The translations under genes were made by a program, and so were the position numbers. Positions 28,070-36,782 of a stretch of 64,000 nt of DNA are shown here, piece after piece. The stretch is from Ga0077530 sp046293075 (GTDB lineage Bacteria > Pseudomonadota > Alphaproteobacteria > Rhizobiales > Hyphomicrobiaceae): contig JBKBPL010000008.1 of assembly GCA_046293075.1 (NCBI GenBank), positions 1 through 64,000 of the forward strand, read 5' to 3'. Under the pieces are notes generated by a model, which saw only the letters and a program-made list of their open reading frames with translations, searched no databases and was not told the DNA's origin. Position 1 is the first letter of the stretch; each line of letters begins with the position of its first letter.

Positions 28070-28558
28070 ATGAAGCGATGGCTCATTGCATTTCTGCTCG
28101 GCGGCGCGCTCGGTGCCGGCCTCGGCTTCGCAATCGGCATCTTCTTCTTTCCCTACCTCTTCCCGCCGCCGCCGGCCGCGGAGACCCTCACGGAGGCGGA
28201 TGCGACGGCGCCGATCGTCGCGCGGGGGATGTTCATCCACGCCGATCCGTCCGATCCGGTGCACTGGGGCACGGGCGCGGTCAGCGTGCGACGCGGCAGC
28301 GTCTACCTCGAGGAGAGCTTCGAGGTCGGGCCAGGACCGAAATATCACGTCTACCTTGTGCCGAAGCCACAGTTCCGCCGCTCGGGCGACCTCAAGGGCC
28401 AGATGTTCGTCGATCTCGGGCGCCTCAGATCCTTCAAAGGCAGCCAGCGCTATGCGATCCCAACGGGCGTTGACATCAGCAAGTACGCCAGCGTCATCAT
28501 CTGGTGCGAGGCCTTCTCGGTGTTGATCTCGCCGGCCGATCTCATGCCTGAAGGCTGA
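28070..28558 (+). CDS. Membrane-anchored DM13-domain protein
   Basis: This 162-residue protein has an N-terminal signal anchor (residues 5-34, glycine-rich then F-F-F-P-Y-L-F-P) followed by a DM13 domain. The domain shows G-S-V-Y-L-E-E-S-F, K-Y-H-V-Y-L-V-P, L-K-G-Q-Q/M-F-V-D-L-G-like strands, Y-A-I-P, and the conserved cysteine in V-I-I-W-C-E-A-F-S-V-L-I-S. DM13 domains are proposed to act in extracytoplasmic electron transfer or redox chemistry. A strong ribosome site, AAGGAGG, precedes the ATG. It is divergent from the ybdK-like gene with 115 bases between. Confidence 0.85.
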   Translation: MKRWLIAFLLGGALGAGLGFAIGIFFFPYLFPPPPAAETLTEADATAPIVARGMFIHADPSDPVHWGTGAVSVRRGSVYLEESFEVGPGPKYHVYLVPKPQFRRSGDLKGQMFVDLGRLRSFKGSQRYAIPTGVDISKYASVIIWCEAFSVLISPADLMPEG

Positions 28559-28577
28559 TGCACGTTGGGCGATCGGC

Positions 28578-29978
28578 CTACCTGATCGGCGCGACGCTCA
28601 AGGGCATACCGCCTTTCGGCCGCAGCGTGACGCGGCTCACCGGCTCAGGGAGGTGGCGGCCATCCCAGTCGAATCGCGCGGCCCGGATGAACGTTGCGAG
28701 CAGCGCCACGGCCTCGACCTGCGCGAACGACATCCCGAGACAGATCCGCGGACCCGCGCCGAACGGCATGTATTGCGTGCGCGGCCGCGCCTTCTCGCGC
28801 TCCGGCAGGAAGCGATCGGGATCGAAGCGGTCCGGATCCTCCCACAGCCTGCGATGGCGGTGAATGGCATAGATCGGGATCACGATCTGTGTATGCGGGC
28901 GGATGGTCGCCTCGCCGATCCTCATCTCGCGTGTCGCCATCCGCACGATGACCGGCGCCGGCGGATAGAGCCGCATGGCCTCCTTCATGACGCGATCGGT
29001 GATGGCGAGACGCGGCAGATGTGCCGCTTCGATCGGTGCATCGCCGGCCACGGCCGCGACCTCCGCGCGCACGCGCTCCTGCCATTCGGACGCCCGCGCC
29101 AGCAGATAGAGCGCCCAGGTCAGCGCCCGCGCCGTCGTCTCATGTCCGGCCTCGAGCAGCGTCAGCAGGTTGCTGATCACATCCGCGTCTCCCATCGGCG
29201 CGCCGCTCTCCGGGTTGCGCGCCGCCAGCAATCGCCCGAGCAGGTCAGTGCCCTCCGTGCCCTCGGCGCGGCGCCGCGCGACGATATTGCCGACGGCCTG
29301 CCTCAGCCGGTGCGCGGCGCGCCGCCGCGGCCAAGTACCGGGATGCGGCAGCCACGTCGGAAGCTTCATCAAGGCCCAGGCGAGTTCCCATGAGCTGCTC
29401 GCTAGGTAGGCGGTGCCCTCCCGCTTGATGAGCTCGGCCTCGGCCGGCACGCCGCCGGCGAGCATCGTGCGCGCTATGACATCGAACGTGACGTCGACCA
29501 TATCAGCATCGACGGCGCGGACGCGCGTGCCATCCTGCCGCCATTTCGCGGTCAGTGCCGCCCCGGCCGCGGACATCGCGGGCACGTAGGTGAGGATTTC
29601 CTGGTGGCGAAAGAGCGGCGCCATGGTGCGGCGCTGCCAACGCCAGTGCGCGCCGATGGACGTCAATACGCCGTCGCCGAGGCTGCCGCCGAGCACGCGG
29701 CGCTCGACCTCCGTCTTGCTGAAGGTGTCGGCCCCGGCAATGAGGACCTGCTCGACGAGGTCGGGCCGCGTCACCCAGACGACCAGCCGTCCCTTGGCCG
29801 GCGCAAAGACGACCATCGGCTCCTCGTAGACCGGGCGCGAGAGCACGCGCAGCGGATTGCGCACGTAAGTGAGCAGCGCGCGCTGCAGCTTGATCGGTTT
29901 GTCCGGTGGTTCGACGGTTGGGGGATAGAGCGCGGCGGTGGCGGCGGCGGCGGGGGCAACGACGTCTGCACTGGCCAT
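28578..29978 (-). CDS. Cytochrome P450
   Basis: This is a 466-residue soluble haem monooxygenase. The I-helix oxygen-activation motif is A-G-H-E-T-T (277-282). The ExxR motif is E-A-M-R (333-336), and the haem-binding loop F-G-A-G-P-R-I-C-L-G places the thiolate ligand at Cys413. There is no fused reductase and no ferredoxin or reductase gene beside it, so electrons must come from elsewhere. AAGGTG precedes the ATG at 29978. Overall layout resembles fatty-acid or terpenoid hydroxylases, but the substrate cannot be inferred. It is transcribed in the same direction as methylsuccinyl-CoA dehydrogenase, 96 bases downstream of it. Confidence 0.95.
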   Translation of the reverse strand: MASADVVAPAAAATAALYPPTVEPPDKPIKLQRALLTYVRNPLRVLSRPVYEEPMVVFAPAKGRLVVWVTRPDLVEQVLIAGADTFSKTEVERRVLGGSLGDGVLTSIGAHWRWQRRTMAPLFRHQEILTYVPAMSAAGAALTAKWRQDGTRVRAVDADMVDVTFDVIARTMLAGGVPAEAELIKREGTAYLASSSWELAWALMKLPTWLPHPGTWPRRRAAHRLRQAVGNIVARRRAEGTEGTDLLGRLLAARNPESGAPMGDADVISNLLTLLEAGHETTARALTWALYLLARASEWQERVRAEVAAVAGDAPIEAAHLPRLAITDRVMKEAMRLYPPAPVIVRMATREMRIGEATIRPHTQIVIPIYAIHRHRRLWEDPDRFDPDRFLPEREKARPRTQYMPFGAGPRICLGMSFAQVEAVALLATFIRAARFDWDGRHLPEPVSRVTLRPKGGMPLSVAPIR

Positions 29979-30074
29979 GGCAATCACCTTGTGACATCCC
30001 GGAATGAGGATAGCAGACGGCTGGCCGCAGCGCAGTCGCTCACGCGCGCGCGCTCCTTCGTGCAGAAGGCTTGA

Positions 30075-31748
30075 TCAGTTCGCCCCCTCAAGCAACCGCC
30101 GGGCGATGACTTGAGCCTGGATCTCGGCCGCACCCTCGAAGATGTTGAGGATGCGGGCGTCACAGAGCACACGCGATACGGGATACTCTAGCGCGAAGCC
30201 GTTGCCGCCATGGATCTGCAGCGCATTGTCAGCGTTCGCCCAGGCGATGCGCGCGGCCAGCAGCTTGGCCATACCGGCCTCGAGATCGCAGCGCCGGCCC
30301 TGGTCCTTCTCACGCGCGGCATAATAGGTGATCTGGCGCGCGATCATGGTCTCAACGGCCATCATCGCGATCTTGTTCGCAACGCGCGGGAAGGCAAAGA
30401 TCGGCTTGCCGAACTGCACGCGCTCCAGCGCGTACTTGAGCGCAAGATCCATGGCCGACTGGGCGACGCCGACGGCCCGCGCGGCCGTCTGGATGCGCGC
30501 CGATTCGAATGTCGCCATGAGCTGCTTGAAGCCCTGCCCCTCGACGCCACCCAGAAGCTGACTTGCCGGCACCTCGAAGCCATCGAACGAAATGTCGAAC
30601 TCCTTCATGCCGCGATAGCCGAGCACCTCGATCTCGCCGCCGGTTATCCCTCGGGCCGGGAACGGGTCCTCGTCCGTGCCGCGCGGCTTCTCGGCGAGCA
30701 GCATCGAGAGGCCCTTGTAGCCGGGCTCATTCGGGTTCGTGCGCACGAGCAGCGTCATCAGGTCGGCGCGCACGGGGTGGGTGATCCAGGTCTTCTGCCC
30801 ATAGATCCTGTACACGTCGCCATGCTTCTCGGCGCGGGTCTTGAGCGAGGCAAGGTCGGAACCCGTGTTGGGTTCCGTAAACACCGCCGTCGGCAGGATC
30901 TCGCCTGCCGCAATGGGGCCGAGATACTTGGCCTTCTGCTCATCGGTACCATTCTGGAGGATCAGCTCGCCCGCAATTTCCGAGCGGGTGCCGAGCGAGC
31001 CGACGCCGATGTAGCCGCGCGAGAGCTCCTCCGAGACAAGGCACATGGATTCCTTGCCGAGGCCCAGTCCGCCGTGGGCCTCCGGGATCGTCAGGCCGAA
31101 GACCCCCATCGCGCTCATCTCGGCGATGACGTCGAGGGGGATATACTGATTATTAAGGTGCCACTCGTGCGCATGCGGGATGACCTTCTCGACCGCAAAC
31201 TTGCGCATTTCCTCGCGCATGGCGGTGAGCGTCTCGTCGAGCCCGGTATCGCCGAACGTCGTTGCCGCCGGCTGGTCCGCAATCAGCGTCGCCATGTGCG
31301 CCTTCACCTCGTCGGAGAAGCCGCTCTCCACGAGCTGCGCCACGGCGGGCTCGGCCAGGAAGTGCGCCACCTCGGCCGCCGGAACACCAAGCTGCGCGGG
31401 ACGTATGATCTCGCCCTGGCTCATGGGAATGCCGCCGCCGATCTGTGCCAGATACTCGCCAAAGGCCGCGCCGAGCAGGAGTCGCTCCATCTCGCCCGCG
31501 CGCCCCTCGGCTTCGAGCCGTTGCGCCCATCCCAGCATCTGCCGGAGCGCCTCGACATAGGTCGCGAGCCAGGCAAGGCCGTGCAGCGCGTGCTGTGCAC
31601 CCTCCCCACGTCCCGCTGCCGCCGATTTCGCGCCGACTGTGCTCTTTGCGCGTTGCAGCAGCCGCTCTGCAGCAGCGAGCGCGCGGGCGCAAGCGTCCAG
31701 ATCAGCAGCAGAAGTTCCAGATGTGGCGGCGCGTTGAGCGGTGGCCAT
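30075..31748 (-). CDS. mcd: (2S)-Methylsuccinyl-CoA dehydrogenase
   Basis: This is a 557-residue acyl-CoA dehydrogenase with an N-terminal helical extension of about 150 residues, the feature that sets Mcd apart from ordinary 380-residue acyl-CoA dehydrogenases. The core shows T-E-P-N-T-G-S-D-L-A, W-I-T-H, R-V-Q-F-G-K-P-I-F, and I-H-G-G-N-G-F-A. The C-terminal I-F-E-G-A-A-E-I-Q-A-Q holds a glutamate near the usual catalytic region. Mcd oxidises (2S)-methylsuccinyl-CoA to mesaconyl-CoA in the ethylmalonyl-CoA pathway of acetyl-CoA assimilation. No ecm or ccr is adjacent. Another long acyl-CoA dehydrogenase type cannot be excluded. Confidence 0.75.
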   Translation of the reverse strand: MATAQRAATSGTSAADLDACARALAAAERLLQRAKSTVGAKSAAAGRGEGAQHALHGLAWLATYVEALRQMLGWAQRLEAEGRAGEMERLLLGAAFGEYLAQIGGGIPMSQGEIIRPAQLGVPAAEVAHFLAEPAVAQLVESGFSDEVKAHMATLIADQPAATTFGDTGLDETLTAMREEMRKFAVEKVIPHAHEWHLNNQYIPLDVIAEMSAMGVFGLTIPEAHGGLGLGKESMCLVSEELSRGYIGVGSLGTRSEIAGELILQNGTDEQKAKYLGPIAAGEILPTAVFTEPNTGSDLASLKTRAEKHGDVYRIYGQKTWITHPVRADLMTLLVRTNPNEPGYKGLSMLLAEKPRGTDEDPFPARGITGGEIEVLGYRGMKEFDISFDGFEVPASQLLGGVEGQGFKQLMATFESARIQTAARAVGVAQSAMDLALKYALERVQFGKPIFAFPRVANKIAMMAVETMIARQITYYAAREKDQGRRCDLEAGMAKLLAARIAWANADNALQIHGGNGFALEYPVSRVLCDARILNIFEGAAEIQAQVIARRLLEGAN

Positions 31749-31855
31749 GGAGGCGTCCTCGTCGGAACGTCAAAGAGGGGATACTGCACTGCACAATAGC
31801 CGCTTTGCGCCCCCGTGCAATCCCGTCTCCTGATGGGATATCCGCCGCTCCAGGT

Positions 31856-33055
31856 CTATTTGCGGCTGCGCGCAATCTCATCAAAGATCCGCGCGAACTC
31901 GACCGCGCCCGCCCGCTTCTCGTTCACGCGCATCCGCTGCTCGAGCGCCCCCAGAAGTTCCGCGCCCGTCTTCTCGCGCACGATCGTGTTGCGGCCATAG
32001 GCGGCGCGCGAGAAGAAGTTGCTCGTCGGCATCCGTCGCCCGATCGGCGTCATCATTTCGAGACCCGTGCCTGGGCCGGCAAGGTTCATCAGCTCCAGCT
32101 CCGGTCCCGAAAGTCCCCTGCGGCCCGCCTGCAAGCCATGATCGAGCACCCCGCGCAGCTTGATGACCTGAAGCCACGGGCCGACATCGGGGTCCAGGTT
32201 GAGCGCATGAATGCCCTGCCCGCGCGGCGTATTGCCGAGCGCCACGTGGCGTCCCCACTGATAGGGCACCGATTTCGCCACACGCACCATCTTGCGGACG
32301 GTCGCCGCCTTGCGCTTGAGGTACGCCGCGCGCCGCGGCGACACGCCCGGCGCCCGCGCCATGCCCTCGAGACGGGAGATGAACGAGGGACCGTGCCTAG
32401 CCACCTCGTTGACCGAGTTCCCGGCCAGGAGCTGCGCATAGCCAAGTGCTGTCGAGATCGGCCGGCCCTTGCGCGTCTCGGGATCGATGCCGGCCTGCAT
32501 GTCATAGACGCCGCGCCCGCCGGTCTCGAGGGCATAGACATCGATCACCTGCGCCTTCGACAGGCCAACGCGCAGCGCTTCAATTGCATAGCGGCGCTTG
32601 AACTCCTGCTCCGTGATCGCCGATGGCACATAGCCGTACTGGGATTTTGCCGCCGCCAGAAAGTCGTGAAGCCCGGGGATCTCCGCCTCAGGCCTCGGCG
32701 GTCTCAGCTCAGCGATAATTTTCGCGATGTCCGGCGGCAGCGGCGGGCCTTCGTACTGCGGCGGATGCTCCGGTACATAGTCCCCTGCGGTGAAGGCAAT
32801 GCCGGCCGCGCGCTTGCGGCGGCGGCCATCACGGAGCGCCTCCACCTCTGCCCAATACATGTCGAGCCGCCGGTCGAAGGGCGCCCGCGCCGCAAGATAG
32901 CCTCGATAGGCCTTGAGCTGGCGCTCGTTGAGCCTGGCGGCAAGATCATCGGGAATGCGCTGTGCTGCTGCCGCAAGTGATGCCCCGGCAAGCGCCAGCA
33001 CGCAGAGAAGTGCTCCGGCGCAGGCCTGGGAGGCCCGCAATCGCCAGCCATACAT
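31856..33055 (-). CDS. Secreted protein with a lysozyme-like motif
   Basis: The 399-residue protein starts with a clear signal peptide (residues 1-32, ending A-L-A-G-A-S-L-A-A-A-A). The mature part contains A-L-E-T-G-G-R-G followed about 25 residues later by S-T-A-L-G-Y-A-Q-L-L. That resembles the catalytic-glutamate and A-x-G-x-x-Q signatures of lytic transglycosylase/SLT domains. The remainder is basic and not recognised. A periplasmic murein-acting enzyme is a reasonable guess, not a firm assignment. The start at 33055 was chosen for its signal peptide; the frame is open to 33121. Confidence 0.7.
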   Translation of the reverse strand: MYGWRLRASQACAGALLCVLALAGASLAAAAQRIPDDLAARLNERQLKAYRGYLAARAPFDRRLDMYWAEVEALRDGRRRKRAAGIAFTAGDYVPEHPPQYEGPPLPPDIAKIIAELRPPRPEAEIPGLHDFLAAAKSQYGYVPSAITEQEFKRRYAIEALRVGLSKAQVIDVYALETGGRGVYDMQAGIDPETRKGRPISTALGYAQLLAGNSVNEVARHGPSFISRLEGMARAPGVSPRRAAYLKRKAATVRKMVRVAKSVPYQWGRHVALGNTPRGQGIHALNLDPDVGPWLQVIKLRGVLDHGLQAGRRGLSGPELELMNLAGPGTGLEMMTPIGRRMPTSNFFSRAAYGRNTIVREKTGAELLGALEQRMRVNEKRAGAVEFARIFDEIARSRK

Positions 33056-33387
33056 GCAGCTGATCTCCCTCCCCGTCTTCTTTTCAGCTCGCGCCACACG
33101 AGCCCCTCCCGTTCCGGGCATTCAAGGGCCGATAGATGAACGATTTGCCAATTGTGTGGCGGGCTGTGACGTCGCCGCACCGCGGCTCGCCGCCTTCCCG
33201 TGGCGCTGAGAGATTGCAGCATTGCCGATCGGAAGCGCGAGCTCGGCGCAGATCCCGCGGCGAAATCGCCGCGCGTCGAGCCAAGCGCGAGAGGCGAAAA
33301 GATCAGCACGGCGACAACGCCCCCCTAAGCGGCGCAGCGATCGTTATGAGGTCGGGGCCGTGGATCTCTGTTGTCATGATCGCCGCC
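33056..33387. other. Gene-free stretch
   Basis: About 330 bases lie between two minus-strand genes. The open frames seen in it have skewed, non-protein-like composition. It presumably carries the promoter of the secreted protein ending at 31856, but I see no convincing -35/-10 pair. A CAATTG core occurs near 33149. No repeat or RNA gene was recognised. Confidence 0.4.
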
Positions 33388-33666
33388 TCAGCGCCGCCTG
33401 CGCCCCCCGGTGCTCCTGATGATGAGGACCGCGACCGCGGCCGGAACACCGAAGGTCACGGCGAGGACTGGGAGTTCCTGCAGGAACGTATATCCGGCGT
33501 GCAGGATCCCGATCCACAGGTTCACGAGCGTCAATGCCAGCCATACGGGAATGAAGGCCTTGGCGGCCACCGCGAAAATGCCGCGATCGGCCGCCCAGAA
33601 GCGCGCAAGCGCGAGAAACATGCCCAGCAGCGCAATCCCCCCGGCCGCCACCATTAAGGTATGCAT
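33388..33666 (-). CDS. Small hypothetical membrane protein
   Basis: The protein has 92 residues and three predicted membrane segments: roughly 2-20, 28-50 and 60-82, with a basic C-terminus G-G-R-R-R-R. The ATG at 33666 is preceded by GAGGA at good distance; an in-frame TTG two codons earlier is less likely. I recognise no family. It stands alone, with non-coding DNA on both sides, between the secreted protein and an MFS transporter. Confidence 0.65.
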   Translation of the reverse strand: MHTLMVAAGGIALLGMFLALARFWAADRGIFAVAAKAFIPVWLALTLVNLWIGILHAGYTFLQELPVLAVTFGVPAAVAVLIIRSTGGRRRR

Positions 33667-33794
33667 GGACAAGTCCTCGTAAGCCTACGGAATAATTTTC
33701 CGCGGCCATTACGATTGTCGAATTCCGAGGTCAAGCTCTCACTTCGGGGGCTACGTCCGGAGCGGCAGAACTCCGTGTGGATAAGCCAGGCCGG

Positions 33795-35030
33795 CTAGCC
33801 ACGTGGCCGTACATCCGGCACCCGGGCGACGATGAGAAGGCCTGCGAGCGCGATGGCGGCCTGCACGCCAAAAGCCGCGCGGTAGCCGGCCTCCGGCGGC
33901 ATCCCGCCGACTGCCGGGAAGGCTGCAAGGACCCACCCGAACATGAACTGGGCGCCTGCAATGGCGGTCATGATTCCCATATTGCTCGCTGCGACCCCGC
34001 GCCCCATCAGTCGCGCAGGCACGAGCCCGCGCGCGTGGGCGTGTGAGATCGTCGGGTAGGCGCTGCAGATACTGATCGCAACGAACATAGCCGTCACCAG
34101 CGCGACCGGCGGCGTCGGCAGGAGCGCAAACGCGGCGACCATCACCGACACCACACTACCGCCGACCAGCACCGGCACCTTCAGCGAGTTGATGCGGCGT
34201 GCAATGCGCCCATAGAAGAAGTGCCCGCCAATGCCGCCAAGCGCCATGAGCAGCAGCACGCCGCCCCGCGCAATGTCATCAAGGTTATGCACATGTTTGA
34301 GATAGGGTGCACCCCAGGCACCCGAGAGCGCACTTGCGGCCGACATCGGCAGGCCGGCGAACAGCAGGCGTCCCATGCCCGGCTGACGCACGGCTTCGCG
34401 CACGCCGGCGAGCACCTCGGCGAGCTTTTCGCTCTTCGCCTGACGTGGCGGATGGCCGGGCGGCGCGTCGCGCACGAAAACCGCCAGCGCGATAGTGAGC
34501 ACAACGACGCCGGCCGTGAAGATCCAGTAGCTCTCCCGCCATCCGATCAGTGCGATGAGCGCAGCGAACGGCGCGGTTGCGCAGAGATTGCCGACCGCCG
34601 CGAAGCTGTTGAGGGCGCCGGTCTGCGTCACCACACGTTCGGGCGCCATCCACATCGCGAGGATGTAGAAGGCGCCGGTGAACGCACCGGAGCAGCCGAT
34701 CCCCATCAGGACGCGGCCAAGCGTCAGCGTGTGCGCCGTCTCTCCTGCAGCAAAACAGGCAGTTCCGACCGCCGTAAAGAGCATCATGGCGGAAAGCACG
34801 CGCCGCGGCCCATACCGATCGAGGAGCATTCCTGTCGGAATCTGCATGAGCGCATAGGCGATGAAGAATGCGCTCGCAATCGTCGAGAGAAGCGCCGGCG
34901 ACAGACCCATCTCGCGTTCGAGTTCGGGCGCCATCACGCCGAAGCTTGTCCGCAGGAAGAGGTTGGAGAAGCCGAGCAGGTACAGCGTAGCCAGAATGGG
35001 CAGAAGCACGCTTTTCACGGGCCAACCCAT
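33795..35030 (-). CDS. MFS transporter
   Basis: This is a 411-residue major facilitator superfamily permease with about 12 membrane helices. The signature loop between helices 2 and 3 reads G-M-L-L-D-R-Y-G-P-R-R. Helix 4 has R-V-L-M-G-I-G-C-S-G-A-F, and the corresponding loop in the second half is Y-G-R-I-A-R-R. The N-terminal S-F-G-V-M-A-P-E-L-E-R-E-M-G-L-S resembles nitrate/anion-type or NarK-like sugar-phosphate relatives only superficially, so the substrate is undetermined. It is divergent from the YdhR-like gene. Confidence 0.9.
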   Translation of the reverse strand: MGWPVKSVLLPILATLYLLGFSNLFLRTSFGVMAPELEREMGLSPALLSTIASAFFIAYALMQIPTGMLLDRYGPRRVLSAMMLFTAVGTACFAAGETAHTLTLGRVLMGIGCSGAFTGAFYILAMWMAPERVVTQTGALNSFAAVGNLCATAPFAALIALIGWRESYWIFTAGVVVLTIALAVFVRDAPPGHPPRQAKSEKLAEVLAGVREAVRQPGMGRLLFAGLPMSAASALSGAWGAPYLKHVHNLDDIARGGVLLLMALGGIGGHFFYGRIARRINSLKVPVLVGGSVVSVMVAAFALLPTPPVALVTAMFVAISICSAYPTISHAHARGLVPARLMGRGVAASNMGIMTAIAGAQFMFGWVLAAFPAVGGMPPEAGYRAAFGVQAAIALAGLLIVARVPDVRPRG

Positions 35031-35246
35031 ACCAGCGTCATGCGCGCGGCGCCGGTCTCGATTGCGGGACGGGCGCCAGCAAACGGCCGAACGTCCTTGC
35101 GCCCGCCGCGCCGATCGTCAATGCAGTGGATCACCTCGCCTCCCCCAGTCCAGCCGCGCTCGCGTGCGGCGGCTGCGGCAATACCTATGATGTCGGCCCG
35201 TCGCGGCTTCGGCAATGGCGCCGAACCGCACTCAGGAGTGCACCAA

Positions 35247-35564
35247 ATGATTATCGCCGTGGTCCAGATCCCCATGCCCCAGCGTCCCCGCGAGGCCGCC
35301 ATCGCAGCACAGACCAAATCCGCGCCGACCTTTCGCGCCCTCGGCGAGAAGGGCCTCCTGCGCAAGGACTTCCTCAATGGCGAGGCTGGCGGCGGCGGTG
35401 TCTACTACTGGACCTCGCGCGAGGCCGCGGAAGCATGGTTCAGCCCCGCATGGCGGGCCGAAGCCAAGGCGCGCTTCGGCGCCGAGCCCGTGATCACCTA
35501 CTACGAGAGCTACGTCACGGTGGACAACATCAGGGGCGAAACCATCCTGCGCGATGGCGGCTGA
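35247..35564 (+). CDS. YdhR-like dimeric alpha/beta-barrel protein
   Basis: The 105-residue protein looks like a small ferredoxin-like (ABM/YdhR) fold. It opens with a beta-strand I-I-A-V-V-Q-I-P, then P-R-E-A-A-I-A-A-Q helix, K-G-L-L-R-K-D-F-L-N-G, G-G-V-Y-Y-W-T-S-R-E-A-A-E-A-W-F, and ends with V-I-T-Y-Y-E-S-Y-V-T-V-D. Members are putative monooxygenases or dimeric binding proteins. AGGAG precedes the ATG at 35247; the much longer upstream open frame has no coding character. It is followed after 17 bases by an MFS gene, so the two are probably co-transcribed. Confidence 0.75.
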   Translation: MIIAVVQIPMPQRPREAAIAAQTKSAPTFRALGEKGLLRKDFLNGEAGGGGVYYWTSREAAEAWFSPAWRAEAKARFGAEPVITYYESYVTVDNIRGETILRDGG

Positions 35565-35581
35565 CCGGAAGCCGGCGCCGC

Positions 35582-36778
35582 ATGTCGCTCGAACACCGCA
35601 TACTTGTCTGGATGTGCGTGCTCGTGGCCGTGAACCAGCTCGGCTTCGGGGCCATGGTGCCGTCGCTGGCATTGTATGCACAGTCCTTCGGCGTGCCGGC
35701 CTCGGCAATCGGCATGGCCGTTGCCGCCTACGGGCTCGCCCGCTGCATCTCCGCCCTGCCGGCCGGACAGATTTCCGACCGGATTGGCCGGCGTCCGAGT
35801 CTGGCCATCGGCGGGCTCGTCTCCGCGTTCGGCAATTTGTGGTGCGCGTGGGCGACGAGCTATCCCGAGTTCATCGTGGCGCGCTTTGTCGCCGGCTTCG
35901 GCGCCGGGCTCGTGCTGACGACCGGTCAGGTCGTGCTCGCCGACATAAGCACACCCGAGGTGCGCGGCCGCATGATCGCAATCTACCAGGGCACGTTCAT
36001 CTTCTCCGTCGGCATCGGCCCTTTTCCGGGCGGCTTGATCGCCGAGCACTTCGGGCTCGCTGCACCCTTTGTCTTCACGGGGCTCGGTAGTTTCCTTGCA
36101 ACGGTCGTCGCCTGGTTCGCCGTCCGCGAGACCCGCGAGATGGCGCGAGCCCCAAGTACGAGCGGTGTCGCGCTCCCCTCGTTCGCTGCCCAGATCCGCA
36201 CGCTGACCCGTCATGTGGGCTATGTGCTCGTGAGCCTCATTTCGCTCATGAACGCAGTGGTGCGGACAGGCGGTCTCTTTGCCATCATCCCGATTCTGGC
36301 GACGGCGCGCCTCGGCCTCTCCGTTACAGCCATCGGCTTTGCGATGATGCTCGGCAGCGTCTCCGGTCTCTTTGCCTCCTATCCTGCCGGCTGGCTCGCC
36401 GACCGCTACGGGCGCAAGACCGTCATCGTGCCGGTGACGCTGATCAGCGGGCTGTCGATGGTGCTGTTCTGCTTCGCACCGTCCTATGCCTGGTTCATCG
36501 CCGCCTGCATGGTCTGGGGTGTCGCGATCGCGGCTGGTGGCGCGGCGCCTGCTGCCTATGCCGCCGATTCCGCACCTCCTGGCATGAACGCTGCGGCCAT
36601 GAGCATGTTCCGCATGACCGGCGACATCGGCTATGTCGTCGGTCCGCTGGCCCTTGGCTTCATTGCCGACCTCTACGGACCGGTCACAGCGCTGCTGGCT
36701 GGCGCCGCCGGACTGGTCCTTGTCGGCGCGGCCTTCGGCATCCTTGCGACCGAGTCCCATCCACGGCGAAAGGCTTGA
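35582..36778 (+). CDS. MFS transporter
   Basis: This is a 398-residue, 12-helix permease. The loop 2-3 signature is G-Q-I-S-D-R-I-G-R-R and its second-half counterpart is G-W-L-A-D-R-Y-G-R-K. Helix 4 begins R-F-V-A-G-F-G-A-G. Drug:proton antiporter-like sequences (V-L-A-D-I-S-T-P-E-V-R-G-R) suggest an exporter, but this is inference. It is the middle gene of a plus-strand group with the YdhR-like gene upstream and a second MFS gene starting four bases after its stop. Confidence 0.9.
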   Translation: MSLEHRILVWMCVLVAVNQLGFGAMVPSLALYAQSFGVPASAIGMAVAAYGLARCISALPAGQISDRIGRRPSLAIGGLVSAFGNLWCAWATSYPEFIVARFVAGFGAGLVLTTGQVVLADISTPEVRGRMIAIYQGTFIFSVGIGPFPGGLIAEHFGLAAPFVFTGLGSFLATVVAWFAVRETREMARAPSTSGVALPSFAAQIRTLTRHVGYVLVSLISLMNAVVRTGGLFAIIPILATARLGLSVTAIGFAMMLGSVSGLFASYPAGWLADRYGRKTVIVPVTLISGLSMVLFCFAPSYAWFIAACMVWGVAIAAGGAAPAAYAADSAPPGMNAAAMSMFRMTGDIGYVVGPLALGFIADLYGPVTALLAGAAGLVLVGAAFGILATESHPRRKA

Positions 36779-36782
36779 GAGC

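Noticed and set aside
34221..35246. Upstream extension of the YdhR-like gene
   Set aside because: The extension is antisense to an MFS gene and lacks coding character; an ATG with AGGAG at 35247 gives the natural start.
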